NCBI GenBank assembly: GCA_964515395.1
Contig: CAZERC010000002.1
Span: 62,001 to 126,000, forward strand
Reading direction: 5' to 3'
DNA from: UBA1876 sp964515395
Lineage (GTDB): Bacteria; Synergistota; Synergistia; Synergistales; Thermovirgaceae
DNA: 64,000 bases
Shown here: positions 50,299 through 59,951 of the stretch, in pieces
How the letters are laid out: the number at the start of each line of letters is the position of its first letter
Position numbering within the stretch: position 1 is the first letter of the stretch
The notes under the pieces: generated by a model
Databases searched by the model: none
Told to the model about the DNA's origin: nothing
What the model saw: only the letters and a program-made list of their open reading frames with translations
Program-made: the position numbers and the translations under genes

Positions 50299-53200
50299 TA
50301 ATGCACGACAAATTCTCGTCATCGGGTCCGGTCCCATCCGAATCGGGCAGGCAGCGGAGTTCGACTACTCGGGGAGCCAGGCGTGCCGTGCACTAAAAGA
50401 GGAAGGGCACAGGGTCATCTTGCTCAACAGCAACCCGGCAACGATACAGACCGATGTCAGTCTGGCCGACGTCGTTTACATTCGACCTCTGACGGCCGAC
50501 GTGGTGGAAGATATTCTCAAGACCCACAGGCCTGATGCAGTGGTGGCAACCCTCGGAGGGCAGATTGCCCTGAATCTGGCAGTGGAACTTGAGGAAAAAG
50601 GGCTCTGGAAAGAATATGGCGTTTCGGTCCTTGGAACATCTCCGGAATCAATCAGCAAAGCCGAGGGAAGGGAAGCCTTCAGGAAGACCATGGAATCTAT
50701 CGGAGAGCCCGTGATCGAGAGCGCCTATGTTTCAGACAGGGAAGGGGCCGTGACTTTTGCCGAGCAGGCAGGGTATCCCCTCGTCGTCAGGCCGGATTTC
50801 ACACTGGGAGGGACGGGCGGTGGCGTTGCCAGGAATGTAAAGGAATTGAAAACAATCGCATCAGAAGGACTTCACGCGTCACCGGTCAAAAAAGTGCTGG
50901 TTGAGCGTTACCTGGAAGGATGGCACGAGGTCGAGCTGGAAGTCATGCGCGACGGAGCGGGAAATGTCTTGTGTGTCTGTGGTATGGAAAACGTCGATCC
51001 CATGGGGGTTCACACGGGTGACAGCATTGTGGTCGCGCCCACATTGACGTTGCCGGATTCTCTGTGGCAGCGTTTCAGGGAATCGGCTTTCAGGATCGTT
51101 CAGGCACTGGACGTACGCGGAGCCTGTAACGTCCAGTACGCCTTGTCTCCGGAGGCGGATGAATTCGCCGTCATTGAAGTGAATCCCAGGGCCAGCCGCT
51201 CGAGTGCCCTGGCGAGCAAGGCGACGGGATATCCTATAGCCAGGATAGCCGCAAAGATTGCTCTCGGGAAAAAACTGACAGACTTGCCCAACCCCGTAAC
51301 AGGGGTTGGAAGCGCCCTTTCCGAACCCGCTCTGGACTATGTGGTCGTAAAATTTCCGCGATGGCCCTTTGAGAAATTTCCCCAGGCTGATGCCGCCGTT
51401 GGGACGAGGATGAAGTCCACCGGAGAAGTCATGGCTATCGGCTGCAGCTTCATCGAAGCCCTGATGAAAGCGTTGAGGTCCCTTGACGGTCCCTTTGGCA
51501 TAACCGATCGGCTGGTGGAAGAAATGGACCATGATCAGCTCTGGGGCTTGTTGAAACGGCCGACCCACCGGAGACTCTGGTCCGTTCTTGAACTGTTGAG
51601 GCGCGGTGAAGATAGAGGGGAAATTTCGCGAATTTCCGGAATACACTCTTTCTTTGTCGAGGAACTTGCAAAGGTGTCCAGCCTCAGGAATGAACTTGAA
51701 AAACGTGGTGCCGATCAGGATCTTCTGAAAAGGGCGGCGAGATACAATTTTCCGGAGGCCGAGACGGCGGCATTCTGTAAAATTTCCCTCGATGATCTCC
51801 GGAAGCAGGAAGGGTGGAACAGCCATTGCCGGGGATACAGGGAAGTAGACGGAACAGCCGGTGAAATTCCGTCGGGTTCCGGGTACTGGTATGGGACGAA
51901 AGTCGGTGCCGATGACGGTGTGCCGGAAGACAGCAGGCCTGCTGTAGTCGTTCTTGGATCCGGGCCGATCAGGATAGGACAAGGCGTGGAGTTCGATTTT
52001 TGCTGCGTAAAGGCCGTTGAGGCCTTGAGAAAGCGCGACATCAGAGCTGTCATGATCAATAATAACCCGGAGACAGTCAGCACAGATCATGACATGTCCG
52101 ATGCCTTGTATTTTGAACCTCTGAAAGTTGAAGATGTCCTCCCTGTCATCGAGCGTGAAAAGGCCAAAGGGGTTTTTGCCTGTTTCGGCGGTCAGACCTC
52201 CCTCAAACTTGGTCTTGAACTGGAGGCCGGCGGAATCCCGCTGTTGGGCATGCCCTCGGAAGGCGTCAGGACGGCTGAAGACCGAGAGCGTTTTTCCGCC
52301 CTCGTTGATTCCCTCGGAATACTTCAGCCGAAGGGGGGCGGCGTTGCGACCATCGAAGATGGTCTGACGTGTGCAGAGCGCGTAGGGTACCCTGTCATGG
52401 TGCGACCAAGTTTCGTCATAGGCGGATTGGCGATGCAGGTGGTTTCAAATGCAGAAGAACTTGAGAAGGTCCTGGCGCTGGCCCTCGAGGCGGAAGCGGG
52501 GCAGACTGTGCTGATTGACCGTTTCCTGCCTGGACGGGAGTTCGAGGTCGATGCCCTGTATGACGGAGAGGAGATCCTTATCCCTGGGGTTTTTGAGCAC
52601 CTCGATCCTCCTGGAGTCCATTCCGGCGACTCTATAGCCGTTTTCCCCGATGCCTCTCTCAGCAAGCTCCAGAAAAAGGAAATTGCGGAGATAACACGCA
52701 AGCTTGCGGAAGGCCTCGGAGTAAGGGGTATGATCAATATCCAGTTTGTCCTGAGCGGAGAAGACATTTACGTCATTGAAGCGAATCCGAGGGCGAGCCG
52801 GACAGTGCCGATTGCCACGAAGCTGACGGGGATTCCTCTCGTCGAGTCGGCGGTGCGTATAGCTTTGGGAGAAAAACTTCGAACCTTTGGACGACACATG
52901 GATTCAGTCGGTCGAAAGAGGCCGGTTGGCGTCAAGGTGCCCGTTTTTTCGACGGAAAAACTGCCTGGCGTCGATTCACGTCTTGGACCGGGGATGCAGT
53001 CAACCGGCGAATCCCTTGGAGTTGCCGACAACGTGTCCGAGGCGCTCTGCGAAGCCTTGCGCGGTGCCGGATGGGATCTTCCCGAAAAAGGACGGTTGCT
53101 CCTTTCCGTGAGCGATGCGGTCAAGGGGGGCGTCAGTGGAATTGCTTCTGCGTTCTTTACATTGGGTTGGGATATCGCAGCGACCAGCGGAACGGCCTCC

Positions 53201-53452
53201 GTTCTTGAAAAGTGGGGCGTACCCTGCAAGGCGACGGAGAAAGGCGAAGGACTTCAGGAGCGGATACGTCAAGGCGACTGGGACCTGGTCGTCAATATTC
53301 CCTCGGCATCCACAGGATCGGTCAGAGACGGGTTTGCCATCAGGCGTTCAGCAATCGAAGCGGGTGTGCCTTGCCTGGGAACGCTTCCTTCGGCTTCGGC
53401 GCTTGGAGTGGCACTTTCTCTGAGGAATCAAGGCAAGAGCGAAAAAATCTGA
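50288..53452 (+). CDS. carB: Carbamoyl-phosphate synthase large subunit
   Basis: Synthesises carbamoyl phosphate from bicarbonate, ammonia and two ATP; 1054 residues, the usual size. Two homologous halves each begin with VLGSGPIRIGQ-type loops (VIGSGPIRIGQAAEFDYSGS and VLGSGPIRIGQGVEFDFCC). Each carries an ATP-grasp domain (VRPDFTLGGTGGGVA and VRPSFVIGGLAMQVV) and the EVNPRASRSSALASKATGYP motif or its equivalent. The final about 130 residues are the MGS-like allosteric domain. Overlap with carA indicates coupled translation. Confidence 0.97.
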   Translation: MTADNARQILVIGSGPIRIGQAAEFDYSGSQACRALKEEGHRVILLNSNPATIQTDVSLADVVYIRPLTADVVEDILKTHRPDAVVATLGGQIALNLAVELEEKGLWKEYGVSVLGTSPESISKAEGREAFRKTMESIGEPVIESAYVSDREGAVTFAEQAGYPLVVRPDFTLGGTGGGVARNVKELKTIASEGLHASPVKKVLVERYLEGWHEVELEVMRDGAGNVLCVCGMENVDPMGVHTGDSIVVAPTLTLPDSLWQRFRESAFRIVQALDVRGACNVQYALSPEADEFAVIEVNPRASRSSALASKATGYPIARIAAKIALGKKLTDLPNPVTGVGSALSEPALDYVVVKFPRWPFEKFPQADAAVGTRMKSTGEVMAIGCSFIEALMKALRSLDGPFGITDRLVEEMDHDQLWGLLKRPTHRRLWSVLELLRRGEDRGEISRISGIHSFFVEELAKVSSLRNELEKRGADQDLLKRAARYNFPEAETAAFCKISLDDLRKQEGWNSHCRGYREVDGTAGEIPSGSGYWYGTKVGADDGVPEDSRPAVVVLGSGPIRIGQGVEFDFCCVKAVEALRKRDIRAVMINNNPETVSTDHDMSDALYFEPLKVEDVLPVIEREKAKGVFACFGGQTSLKLGLELEAGGIPLLGMPSEGVRTAEDRERFSALVDSLGILQPKGGGVATIEDGLTCAERVGYPVMVRPSFVIGGLAMQVVSNAEELEKVLALALEAEAGQTVLIDRFLPGREFEVDALYDGEEILIPGVFEHLDPPGVHSGDSIAVFPDASLSKLQKKEIAEITRKLAEGLGVRGMINIQFVLSGEDIYVIEANPRASRTVPIATKLTGIPLVESAVRIALGEKLRTFGRHMDSVGRKRPVGVKVPVFSTEKLPGVDSRLGPGMQSTGESLGVADNVSEALCEALRGAGWDLPEKGRLLLSVSDAVKGGVSGIASAFFTLGWDIAATSGTASVLEKWGVPCKATEKGEGLQERIRQGDWDLVVNIPSASTGSVRDGFAIRRSAIEAGVPCLGTLPSASALGVALSLRNQGKSEKI

Positions 53453-53533
53453 TCCCTTCTTGTCTCGTCAAGGGAATTCCTGTAAAAAGATCAAGGGTAT
53501 TGGGTTTCGAGTGCATGGGAGAGGCGAGCCGGC

Positions 53534-54080
53534 ATGATTGCAAGAGGTTTAAGAGCCTTGCTCATGGTGTTCCCGGGTTTTGTTCTGTCTGCAAACCTTG
53601 TTTTTGCTGACGGGAATCTTGTTATAGGTGCTGAGAAGAGTTTTCCACCCTTCGTCTTTCAGGAAGAGGGGGATTGAAGGGATTTGAAATGGATCTGGTC
53701 AGGGAGATTGCAGATCTTCGCGGAAGATCAGTAGCGTCCGGTTCGAAACGGTGCAGGATCATTTTATCAGCCCTCAGGCGCAGATCATCACACTCAGCTA
53801 TCAGAGGACTGATGACGTGTTGCGTGCCCTTCTGCGAGGCGAGGCTGAGGCGGCTCTTCAGGAAGAATCAGTTGTCCGGGAATATCTGAAAAAGGTCGAT
53901 GCTTTCGGTGAAAACCTCAAAATCGCCTTCACCCTGAACGAAAAAAACGGGATGGCCTTCGGCTTCAGGAAAGATTCGGCGTCCCTGCGGGAGTCGGTAA
54001 ACACCGTCCTGTCTCGCATGAAAAAAGATGGTCGTCTTGACAGCCTGAAAGGAAAATGGTTCGCTCCGGTTAGTCAATGA
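53534..54080 (+). pseudogene. Degenerate ABC amino-acid binding protein (family 3)
   Basis: Remains of a periplasmic solute-binding protein. An intact signal peptide (LRALLMVFPGFVLSANLVFA) and GNLVIGAEKSFPPFVFQEEG are read in one frame up to a TGA at 53675. GLKGFEMDLVREIADLRGRS continues in the next frame, as if one G were missing from the G5 run at 53668-53672. A second single-base loss near 53735 shifts to VRFETVQDHFISPQ and the rest to the stop at 54080. About 100 residues between FEMDLVREI and the DLRGRSV...TVQDHF region are also missing compared with intact family members. No permease or ATPase lies nearby. It is non-functional unless expressed by recoding, which is unlikely. Confidence 0.8.
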
Positions 54081-54579
54081 TCGACTCGAGTAACTGTTTC
54101 GAGAAAACCATGAGCGTCGTTTTTGAGGCTGACGTCTCGAAGGTGAGGGTCTTTTCGTCTTCAAGACGTATTGCGAGACTGTAACCCAAAACGGGGTGGT
54201 GCTCCAGCACACCTTCTTTCCCGAGGATTTGAAGGGTGCGGTAGGTGGCTCCGGTTCCGACCAGTCCGTCACTGCCTCCGGCATCTTTTTGAGGAAAGGA
54301 CAGCCATTTTGTCCCCGGACCCTGGAGCAAGAGGACCTTTACGACTTCAACTCCGTCATTCTTTTTGTAGATTCGTTCAGTCATCCGGCCCTGTTCCTCT
54401 GTTGCCGAGGTGAGAATCCTCGTCTCGGTGCAGATTTCGGTCCACCCCGGAACATCGGGAATAGTGATTTGTAACGTCTCCCCGGAAACGGCTCCTGCAG
54501 ACATGTACAGAAAAAAACAACAGAGGAACGCGGACAGCAGGACATCTTTATAAACTGGTCTTCTGGTTTTGTCTTTCAT
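54070..54579 (-). CDS. Hypothetical secreted protein
   Basis: Protein of 169 residues that I do not recognise. An N-terminal signal peptide is visible (VLLSAFLCCFFLYMSAGAVSG), so it is probably exported; the mature part, from about residue 35, starts ETLQITIPDVPGWTEIC and appears rich in beta strands. The start at 54579 has GGAGG 5 nt upstream; an ATG four codons earlier is possible. It is the only minus-strand gene in this region, and its 3' end overlaps the tail of the binding-protein pseudogene by 11 bp. Confidence 0.7.
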   Translation of the reverse strand: MKDKTRRPVYKDVLLSAFLCCFFLYMSAGAVSGETLQITIPDVPGWTEICTETRILTSATEEQGRMTERIYKKNDGVEVVKVLLLQGPGTKWLSFPQKDAGGSDGLVGTGATYRTLQILGKEGVLEHHPVLGYSLAIRLEDEKTLTFETSASKTTLMVFSKQLLESIID

Positions 54580-54695
54580 GGTATCCTCCATCTTGTCAGG
54601 ATACTCCCGTGACCCCCAGAGGAAATGGTATCATGTCTTTTTGGTTTGCGCCTTTATTTCGAACAAAAGGGGATCCTGACCGGGAGGTTTTGAGA

Positions 54696-56033
54696 GTGTT
54701 CCGATTTGCCATACAAGTCTATGGTTGCCAGATGAACGTTTATGATTCAGACAGGCTGAGGACATCCCTTTTGGAAAGAGGCTGGGAAGAAACCTCGGAA
54801 GATGACGCGGACATTGTCCTTTTCGTGACCTGCAGCATCAGGGCCAAGGCCGAGCAAAAGGTGTGGAGCGAGATAGGCAGGCTTGAACACCGCCACCGTT
54901 TACAGGGAGCCCCCCTTGTTGCCGTTATCGGGTGCATGGCGCAAAGGCTCAAGGACGCCTTTGTGTCCCGGTTTTCAAACGTGCGACTTGTGGCGGGGCC
55001 ACGAAGCCTGGGACGTGTCCCCGAGGGTCTCGAGCAGGTCTTGAAAGGAGACAAGCCCCGGATTTTCATTGATGACCCCGGAAGTCTTGATGATCTCGAA
55101 TGCGCACCGATACGGCGCGAGAATCCCTGGAAGGCTTTCCTGACCATTGCTCACGGATGCGACAACTATTGTACGTACTGCGTTGTCCCCTACGTCAGGG
55201 GACGGTTCTGGTCCAGAGCTCCTGAGGCCATACTCCGGGAGGTTCGCGAACTTGCCGAAGACGGGGTCAGGGAGATCAGCCTGATCGGTCAGAATGTCAA
55301 TTCCTATGGTGCGGACTTCGACAATGACTATTCCTTCGCTTCATTACTCCGGGACGTGGCGGCGGAAAAACGTGTTGACAGGATACGCTTTTACACATCC
55401 CATCCAAAGGATTTCACCAAGGACATCATCGAAGCCATGGCTGATAATCCCGAAATCTGTCCCGCCGTCAATCTTCCGATTCAGTCTGGAAGCGACAGGG
55501 TCCTGAAGGCCATGAGGCGGGGGTATACCCTTCAGGAATATGCGGACATCGTGGAAATGATCCGAAAAGGGCTTCCTGAATCGGCTGTGACGAGTGACCT
55601 GATCGTCGGTTTTCCCGGGGAGACAGTAGAAGATTTCGAGGCATCTCTTACAGCTCTTGAACGTTTTAGATTTGATCTCCTGCATTCGGCGGCGTATTCG
55701 CCTCGTGAGGGAACTGCGGCATCGCGTATGGGCCAGCAGGTTCCAGAGGAGGAGAAGAAACGGAGGCTCACCGAGGTCAACCGGATTCAGGCGGAAATAT
55801 CTGCGGAGATCAACGCCGGGCTTGTCGGAAGAAATTATGAAATCCTGGTGGACAGTCCGGCTCCCAAAGGTCAGGGACTCCTTCAGGGGAGAACCCCTAC
55901 AGACAAGGTCGTTATCGTCGAAGGGCCCGAGTCTCTTCTTGGCCAGTTGGTAAACGTGCGTATCGACAGGGCCGGGAAATGGTATCTCTATGGCAGCGTG
56001 ATTTCGCAAAAACAGGTTGGTGGAGGTCAGTGA
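54696..56033 (+). CDS. miaB: tRNA-2-methylthio-N6-dimethylallyladenosine synthase MiaB
   Basis: Radical-SAM methylthiotransferase modifying A37 of tRNAs; 445 residues. The N-terminal domain has Cys in VYGCQMNVYDSDRL, LFVTCSIRAKAEQKV and VIGCMAQRL for the auxiliary cluster. The radical SAM CxxxCxxC is in HGCDNYCTYCVVPYVRG, and GQNVNSYG, LPIQSGSDRVLKAMRRGY and DLIVGFPGE follow. A TRAM domain closes the protein. The GTG at 54696 with GGGAGG 8 nt upstream gives the normal N-terminus; the frame is open upstream. The usual NTC..R motif reads VTCSIR, a minor deviation. Confidence 0.93.
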   Translation: MFRFAIQVYGCQMNVYDSDRLRTSLLERGWEETSEDDADIVLFVTCSIRAKAEQKVWSEIGRLEHRHRLQGAPLVAVIGCMAQRLKDAFVSRFSNVRLVAGPRSLGRVPEGLEQVLKGDKPRIFIDDPGSLDDLECAPIRRENPWKAFLTIAHGCDNYCTYCVVPYVRGRFWSRAPEAILREVRELAEDGVREISLIGQNVNSYGADFDNDYSFASLLRDVAAEKRVDRIRFYTSHPKDFTKDIIEAMADNPEICPAVNLPIQSGSDRVLKAMRRGYTLQEYADIVEMIRKGLPESAVTSDLIVGFPGETVEDFEASLTALERFRFDLLHSAAYSPREGTAASRMGQQVPEEEKKRRLTEVNRIQAEISAEINAGLVGRNYEILVDSPAPKGQGLLQGRTPTDKVVIVEGPESLLGQLVNVRIDRAGKWYLYGSVISQKQVGGGQ

Positions 56034-56037
56034 ACCT

Positions 56038-56721
56038 ATGAGTGACAACACGAAGCTCAAGGGAATTCTCTTTCTTTTCGGAGGGTTGCTGAGTCTCGTG
56101 GCTGCAGGCGGTCTCGTGTTGTTCTTCGCCGGCAGATGGGGCGGGGACGAACCGAAACATGTCGCGGGACCGGCATTACACCTCTCCCGTGACGAAAGCC
56201 TCCAAAGCCCCGCCCCTGATCTGGCCGAGGGGGATAAACACAAGGAAGAGCACTGGGTCCTGTATATTACCGGAGCTGTCCGAAGGCCGGGTGTTTACAA
56301 GTTGCCACCGGGTTCGCGAGTTTATGAGCTCGTCGAACAGGCCGGAGGGTTGACTGACTCCGCGGTCCCCGAGGCATTTAACATGGCTGCACCGCTTGCC
56401 GACGGAATCCATATCCACGTTCCCGATGAGTCGGAGACAGTTTCTTTGCCGTCCTTTGACAATTCAAAACAGACTCCGGCGGTTTCAGGAGCCGAGGCGT
56501 TCAGGGTTCCCGACAATGAAGAAAATCTCATCGATATCAATACCGCCGACGCGACCGTTCTTGAAAGACTTCCCGGGATTGGCCCGAAGACGGCAGAGGC
56601 GATCATTCGTTACCGGGAACAAGAGGGACCGTTCAAATGTGTGGAAGACCTGCTTTCGGTCAGGGGCATCGGGCCGGTGAAGCTGGAAGGGCTCAGGGAT
56701 CAGGTCCGAGTGGGACGTTAA
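56038..56721 (+). CDS. comEA: Competence protein ComEA (SLBB and helix-hairpin-helix DNA receptor)
   Basis: Membrane-anchored DNA-binding protein for natural transformation, 227 residues. There is an N-terminal anchor GILFLFGGLLSLVAAGGLVL, an SLBB domain (YITGAVRRPGVYKLPPGSRV, LVEQAGGLTDSAVPEAFN, PLADGIHIHVP), and a C-terminal HhH pair, INTADATVLERLPGIGPKTA and EDLLSVRGIGPVKLEGL. ATG 56038 has GGAGG 11 nt upstream, inside the miaB end. It is followed directly by a ComEC homologue, the usual partner. Confidence 0.93.
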   Translation: MSDNTKLKGILFLFGGLLSLVAAGGLVLFFAGRWGGDEPKHVAGPALHLSRDESLQSPAPDLAEGDKHKEEHWVLYITGAVRRPGVYKLPPGSRVYELVEQAGGLTDSAVPEAFNMAAPLADGIHIHVPDESETVSLPSFDNSKQTPAVSGAEAFRVPDNEENLIDINTADATVLERLPGIGPKTAEAIIRYREQEGPFKCVEDLLSVRGIGPVKLEGLRDQVRVGR

Positions 56722-58127
56722 CTGTCCTGGCCGAGGCTCCGGCGTTTGTCCTGCTGGCTGGATGTACAGCCTTCCTCTATACCCGGGAACGGGACATGCC
56801 GGTCTGGGCGTGTTTGGCAACGGGCCTGTTCGTCATGACCTTCCTTGCTTTTTCAGGTACGGTCTCTTCTTGCCCCCGCTTTACCGTCATCCTGCTTTTT
56901 TTGACAGGGGTTTTTTTCATTTTTGGAGTGACTGCAGGTATCAGGCTTGAAAAGCCGGTACCCAAAGCGCAAATTTCATGGCTTGAATCAAAGGGGACAG
57001 TCGTAACCGAGAGATCCTGGGGAAACCGGCGTGCCGTGGTTATCAAGACTTCAAAAGGGAAATTCCTTTGCAAATTGCCCTCTGGACGGTTGTTTAGGGA
57101 AGGCGACCGTGTAAGTCTCGAGGGTAAAATTCGTTATTTCGATCCCGCCCCGAGTTCACGGGAGTTCGATGAAGATTCCTATTGGAGGGCGCGAGGAGTA
57201 CTGGGAAGCATACAGGATCCGGATCTTGTGAAAGAAGGTCGCGACTGGTTGACATTTTCTGCCTGGCGCAGATTCCTCAAGGAACGGATCCTTCTTACGA
57301 TTCCGCAAAGGACACGCGGCTACATCCTGGCGTCCTGGCTCGGGGCCAGGGATCCCGACCTCTCGGAAAAGCACAGGAAATGGGGGACTTCCCATATCCT
57401 GGCCATATCCGGATTTCACGTAGGGATTGTGGCACTCGGACTGCGGAGGATCACAAGACGTCGGGTCCTGGCGCCTTCCATTTTCATGTGGGGCTATGTG
57501 CTTCTCTCAGGAGGGGCCGCAAGCGCACTGAGGGCGGCGTTGATGTTCCAGACGGCCTTTTTGGGAGATCTTCTTGGCCGCCCCGTGCGGGCTGTCAATG
57601 CGGTTTCTGCGGCGGCGGTCATGATCCTTTTGTGGCGTCCGTGGTGGTTTTGGGACCTTGGCTGGAGATTGTCCGTAACAGCTGCTCTCGTTCTGGGTTC
57701 AATTGTTTCGACGCGGGAGTGGAGAAGATTCTGGGCAGGAATTCCCATCGTTTGGTACGTGACAGGGGCCTTCATATCGAGATCCTTTGGAAGCGTCCCT
57801 GTAGCGGGTATGATTATGAACATATTTGCAGTGCCACTTTTCGGCTTTCTTCTGCCGGCAATGTCATTGATCGTGCTGCCGGGGCTCTGCGGGATCCCGG
57901 GAGCCGGTATCCTCTTGCGGATTATGGAGATGTTGCTTTGGAGCCTTCACTACTGCGCACAAGGTCTCTCCTTGATGATACCCTTTCAGGCGGGGTCCGA
58001 TTTTTTCCCGGTCATACCGGTGTGCGCGATGCTGGTGTATCTTCCCTTGAGGGGAGCCGGAATCGCAAGGTCGAGATCCGCATGTGCAGGCGTATTTTCA
58101 GCGCTTTTTGCAGGTATACTTTTTTGA
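56637..58127 (+). CDS. comEC: ComEC/Rec2 family DNA-uptake channel protein, short form
   Basis: Polytopic membrane protein of the competence channel family. The N-terminal part has two membrane segments and a DUF4131-like soluble region (SREFDEDSYWRARGVLGSI). The Competence domain includes YILASWLGARDPDLSEKHRK and the motif GTSHILAISGFHVGIVAL. The protein stops after the membrane domain (496 residues); the C-terminal metallo-beta-lactamase-like domain of about 700-residue ComEC proteins is absent. The start is unclear: ATG 56637 overlaps comEA by 85 nt and would add an atypical N-terminus, and the next in-frame ATG, at about 56796, has no good SD. Confidence 0.85.
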   Translation: MCGRPAFGQGHRAGEAGRAQGSGPSGTLTVLAEAPAFVLLAGCTAFLYTRERDMPVWACLATGLFVMTFLAFSGTVSSCPRFTVILLFLTGVFFIFGVTAGIRLEKPVPKAQISWLESKGTVVTERSWGNRRAVVIKTSKGKFLCKLPSGRLFREGDRVSLEGKIRYFDPAPSSREFDEDSYWRARGVLGSIQDPDLVKEGRDWLTFSAWRRFLKERILLTIPQRTRGYILASWLGARDPDLSEKHRKWGTSHILAISGFHVGIVALGLRRITRRRVLAPSIFMWGYVLLSGGAASALRAALMFQTAFLGDLLGRPVRAVNAVSAAAVMILLWRPWWFWDLGWRLSVTAALVLGSIVSTREWRRFWAGIPIVWYVTGAFISRSFGSVPVAGMIMNIFAVPLFGFLLPAMSLIVLPGLCGIPGAGILLRIMEMLLWSLHYCAQGLSLMIPFQAGSDFFPVIPVCAMLVYLPLRGAGIARSRSACAGVFSALFAGILF

Positions 58128-58173
58128 ATCGTCGACGCTTTTTTCGTGATCGAATGGTTGGGAAGGTGATGGC

Positions 58174-58938
58174 ATGCTCCTGGTTGTGGATATCGGAAAC
58201 ACCCAGACCGTGATGGGGATCTTTAGCGGAAAAGATTTGATGCATCACTGGAGACTGATATCGAAAACCCGAACTGCCGACGAGATCGGCGTTTACCTGT
58301 TGAACCTGTTGGATTTGACGGGGGTTGATCCCACGGCCATCAAGGGGTCGGTTCTTTCAAGCGTGGTTCCACCCCTGGATATACCCTGGACTGAGGGGAT
58401 AGAACGTTATCTGAACGTTCCGTGTCTCAGGGTGACCCACACGCTCGACCTGGGCATGACTGTCGATTATGAAGCCCCCGGAGATGTCGGGGCCGACAGG
58501 CTGGTCAATGCCGTGGCCGGTATGGCGAAATACGGGAAACCCCTGATCATCGTTGATTTCGGAACGGCCATAACCCTTGACGCCGTCTCGAAAGAGGGGA
58601 CCTACCTTGGTGGTGTCATCGCCCCCGGCCTTGGAACCAGCGTTGATGCGCTTTTCGGAAAGACGGCAAAACTCCCGAAGGTTTCTTTCGAAGTCCCAGG
58701 CCACGTCATCGGGAAAAATACGATGCAGTCGATTCAGTCCGGGATACTCCATGGTTTCGCAGGGCTGGTCGACACCCTTGCGGCAAAAATCATGAAGGAA
58801 ACAGGAAAGGCTCCCGTTATCGCCACAGGAGGAGATGCAGAGAGGCTGGCCCCGTTGTCGAAAACCATTGAGGCGGTAGAACCATGGATTACTCTTGAAG
58901 GACTCAGGATCATTTATGACAGGAACAGGGATCGATGA
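58174..58938 (+). CDS. coaX: Type III pantothenate kinase
   Basis: Phosphorylates pantothenate in coenzyme A synthesis; 254 residues. Acetate-kinase fold with LVVDIGNTQTVMGIF (phosphate 1), SSVVPPL, the GADRLVNAVA motif, VDFGTAITLDAVS (phosphate 2), GGVIAPGLGTSVDALF and a late VIATGGDAERLAPL. These are the CoaX signatures. It has GGAAGG upstream. The ATG of dus overlaps its stop by 4 nt, so coaX-dus-lysS form a coupled run. Confidence 0.96.
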   Translation: MLLVVDIGNTQTVMGIFSGKDLMHHWRLISKTRTADEIGVYLLNLLDLTGVDPTAIKGSVLSSVVPPLDIPWTEGIERYLNVPCLRVTHTLDLGMTVDYEAPGDVGADRLVNAVAGMAKYGKPLIIVDFGTAITLDAVSKEGTYLGGVIAPGLGTSVDALFGKTAKLPKVSFEVPGHVIGKNTMQSIQSGILHGFAGLVDTLAAKIMKETGKAPVIATGGDAERLAPLSKTIEAVEPWITLEGLRIIYDRNRDR

Positions 58939-59951
58939 CGCTGCAAAAAGGCGGACGTGCGATCGAAGCGGGAGGGCTTGTCGTGCCCAATCCTTTCTGG
59001 ATAGCGCCCCTGGCCGGGATTACGTTGCCGGCCGTCAGGCGTTTTTTTGCCCGCCAGGGTGCAGGACTCACACATACGGAGATGGTAAGTTGCGCCGGTA
59101 TCTTGCATAACAACAACAAAACAATTCGAATGCTCCGTCATGGCGAAGAAGGCGTCCCGACGGTTCTTCAACTCTTTGCAGGGAGTGCGGAAACGCTTCG
59201 AAAAGGTGCAGAGCAGATACTGAATGGCGGGTTCGATTCCTTTGAGGCACTTTCGGTCAATATGGCGTGTCCCATGCCCAAGGTTACGAAAAAAGGTGCC
59301 GGAGCGGCGTTATTGAAGAGAAAAAGCATTGCATGCCGGATGACAAGTGAGCTCAAGAAACTGGAACGGCCTGTCTGGATCAAGATGCGCCTCCTTTCCA
59401 CGGAAAGGCTGGATGAGACCCTTGATTTCATCGAAGCTTTGATCAGTGCCGGAGCGGATCATGTGACATTGCATGGACGGACTCCAGCCCAACGTTATGA
59501 AGGAGTTTCCGATGCGAAATCGGTCTGTCGGGTTGCAAGAGAGTTCCCAGGCCTGATCAGTGCAAGCGGGGATGTCTTTTCTCCGGAAAAAGCCATGGAA
59601 TATCTCGATGCCGGAGCCTGTGCCGTACTCTTTGCGCGGGGACTTATGCGAGATCCTTTCATTGTGGAAAAGACAACCCGATTGGGCACGCGTGGAATAG
59701 ATGCCGGAAAAAGATCAACAACAGTGGAGGAACTGGACCGCCTTTTGAAGCTTGGGGAGGATCTTTACAAGGATGAGGGAGAAAAAACGGCCCTCGTCTT
59801 GCTTAAGCGGTTTCTCTCGAGTATTTTTAAGGGGTTGCGCGGAGCGTCTCGATTCCGTCGTGATGTGGCGCAAGCCCATTCATGGTGTGAAATGTTGCAA
59901 GTGTCCCGAAAGTGGCGAAGTTTCGCCGAAAGGAGCGGTTCCAATGGCTGA
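58935..59951 (+). CDS. dus: tRNA-dihydrouridine synthase
   Basis: FMN-dependent reduction of uridine to dihydrouridine in tRNA; 338 residues. It has the N-terminal FWIAPLAGITLPAVRRFF, the catalytic Cys in LSVNMACPMPKVTKKGAGAA, the substrate Lys in VWIKMRL, VTLHGRTPAQRYEG, SGDVFSPE and an FMN phosphate loop AVLFARGLMRDPF. The ATG overlaps the coaX stop (ATGA). The order dus-lysS matches the dusB-lysS arrangement known in Firmicutes. Assigned to the DusB/NifR3 group from the motif pattern. Confidence 0.93.
   Translation: MTLQKGGRAIEAGGLVVPNPFWIAPLAGITLPAVRRFFARQGAGLTHTEMVSCAGILHNNNKTIRMLRHGEEGVPTVLQLFAGSAETLRKGAEQILNGGFDSFEALSVNMACPMPKVTKKGAGAALLKRKSIACRMTSELKKLERPVWIKMRLLSTERLDETLDFIEALISAGADHVTLHGRTPAQRYEGVSDAKSVCRVAREFPGLISASGDVFSPEKAMEYLDAGACAVLFARGLMRDPFIVEKTTRLGTRGIDAGKRSTTVEELDRLLKLGEDLYKDEGEKTALVLLKRFLSSIFKGLRGASRFRRDVAQAHSWCEMLQVSRKWRSFAERSGSNG

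Noticed and set aside
59230..59242. GGTTCGATTCC resembling a tRNA T-loop
   Set aside because: It lies inside dus in frame with conserved protein sequence, and no cloverleaf can be formed around it.
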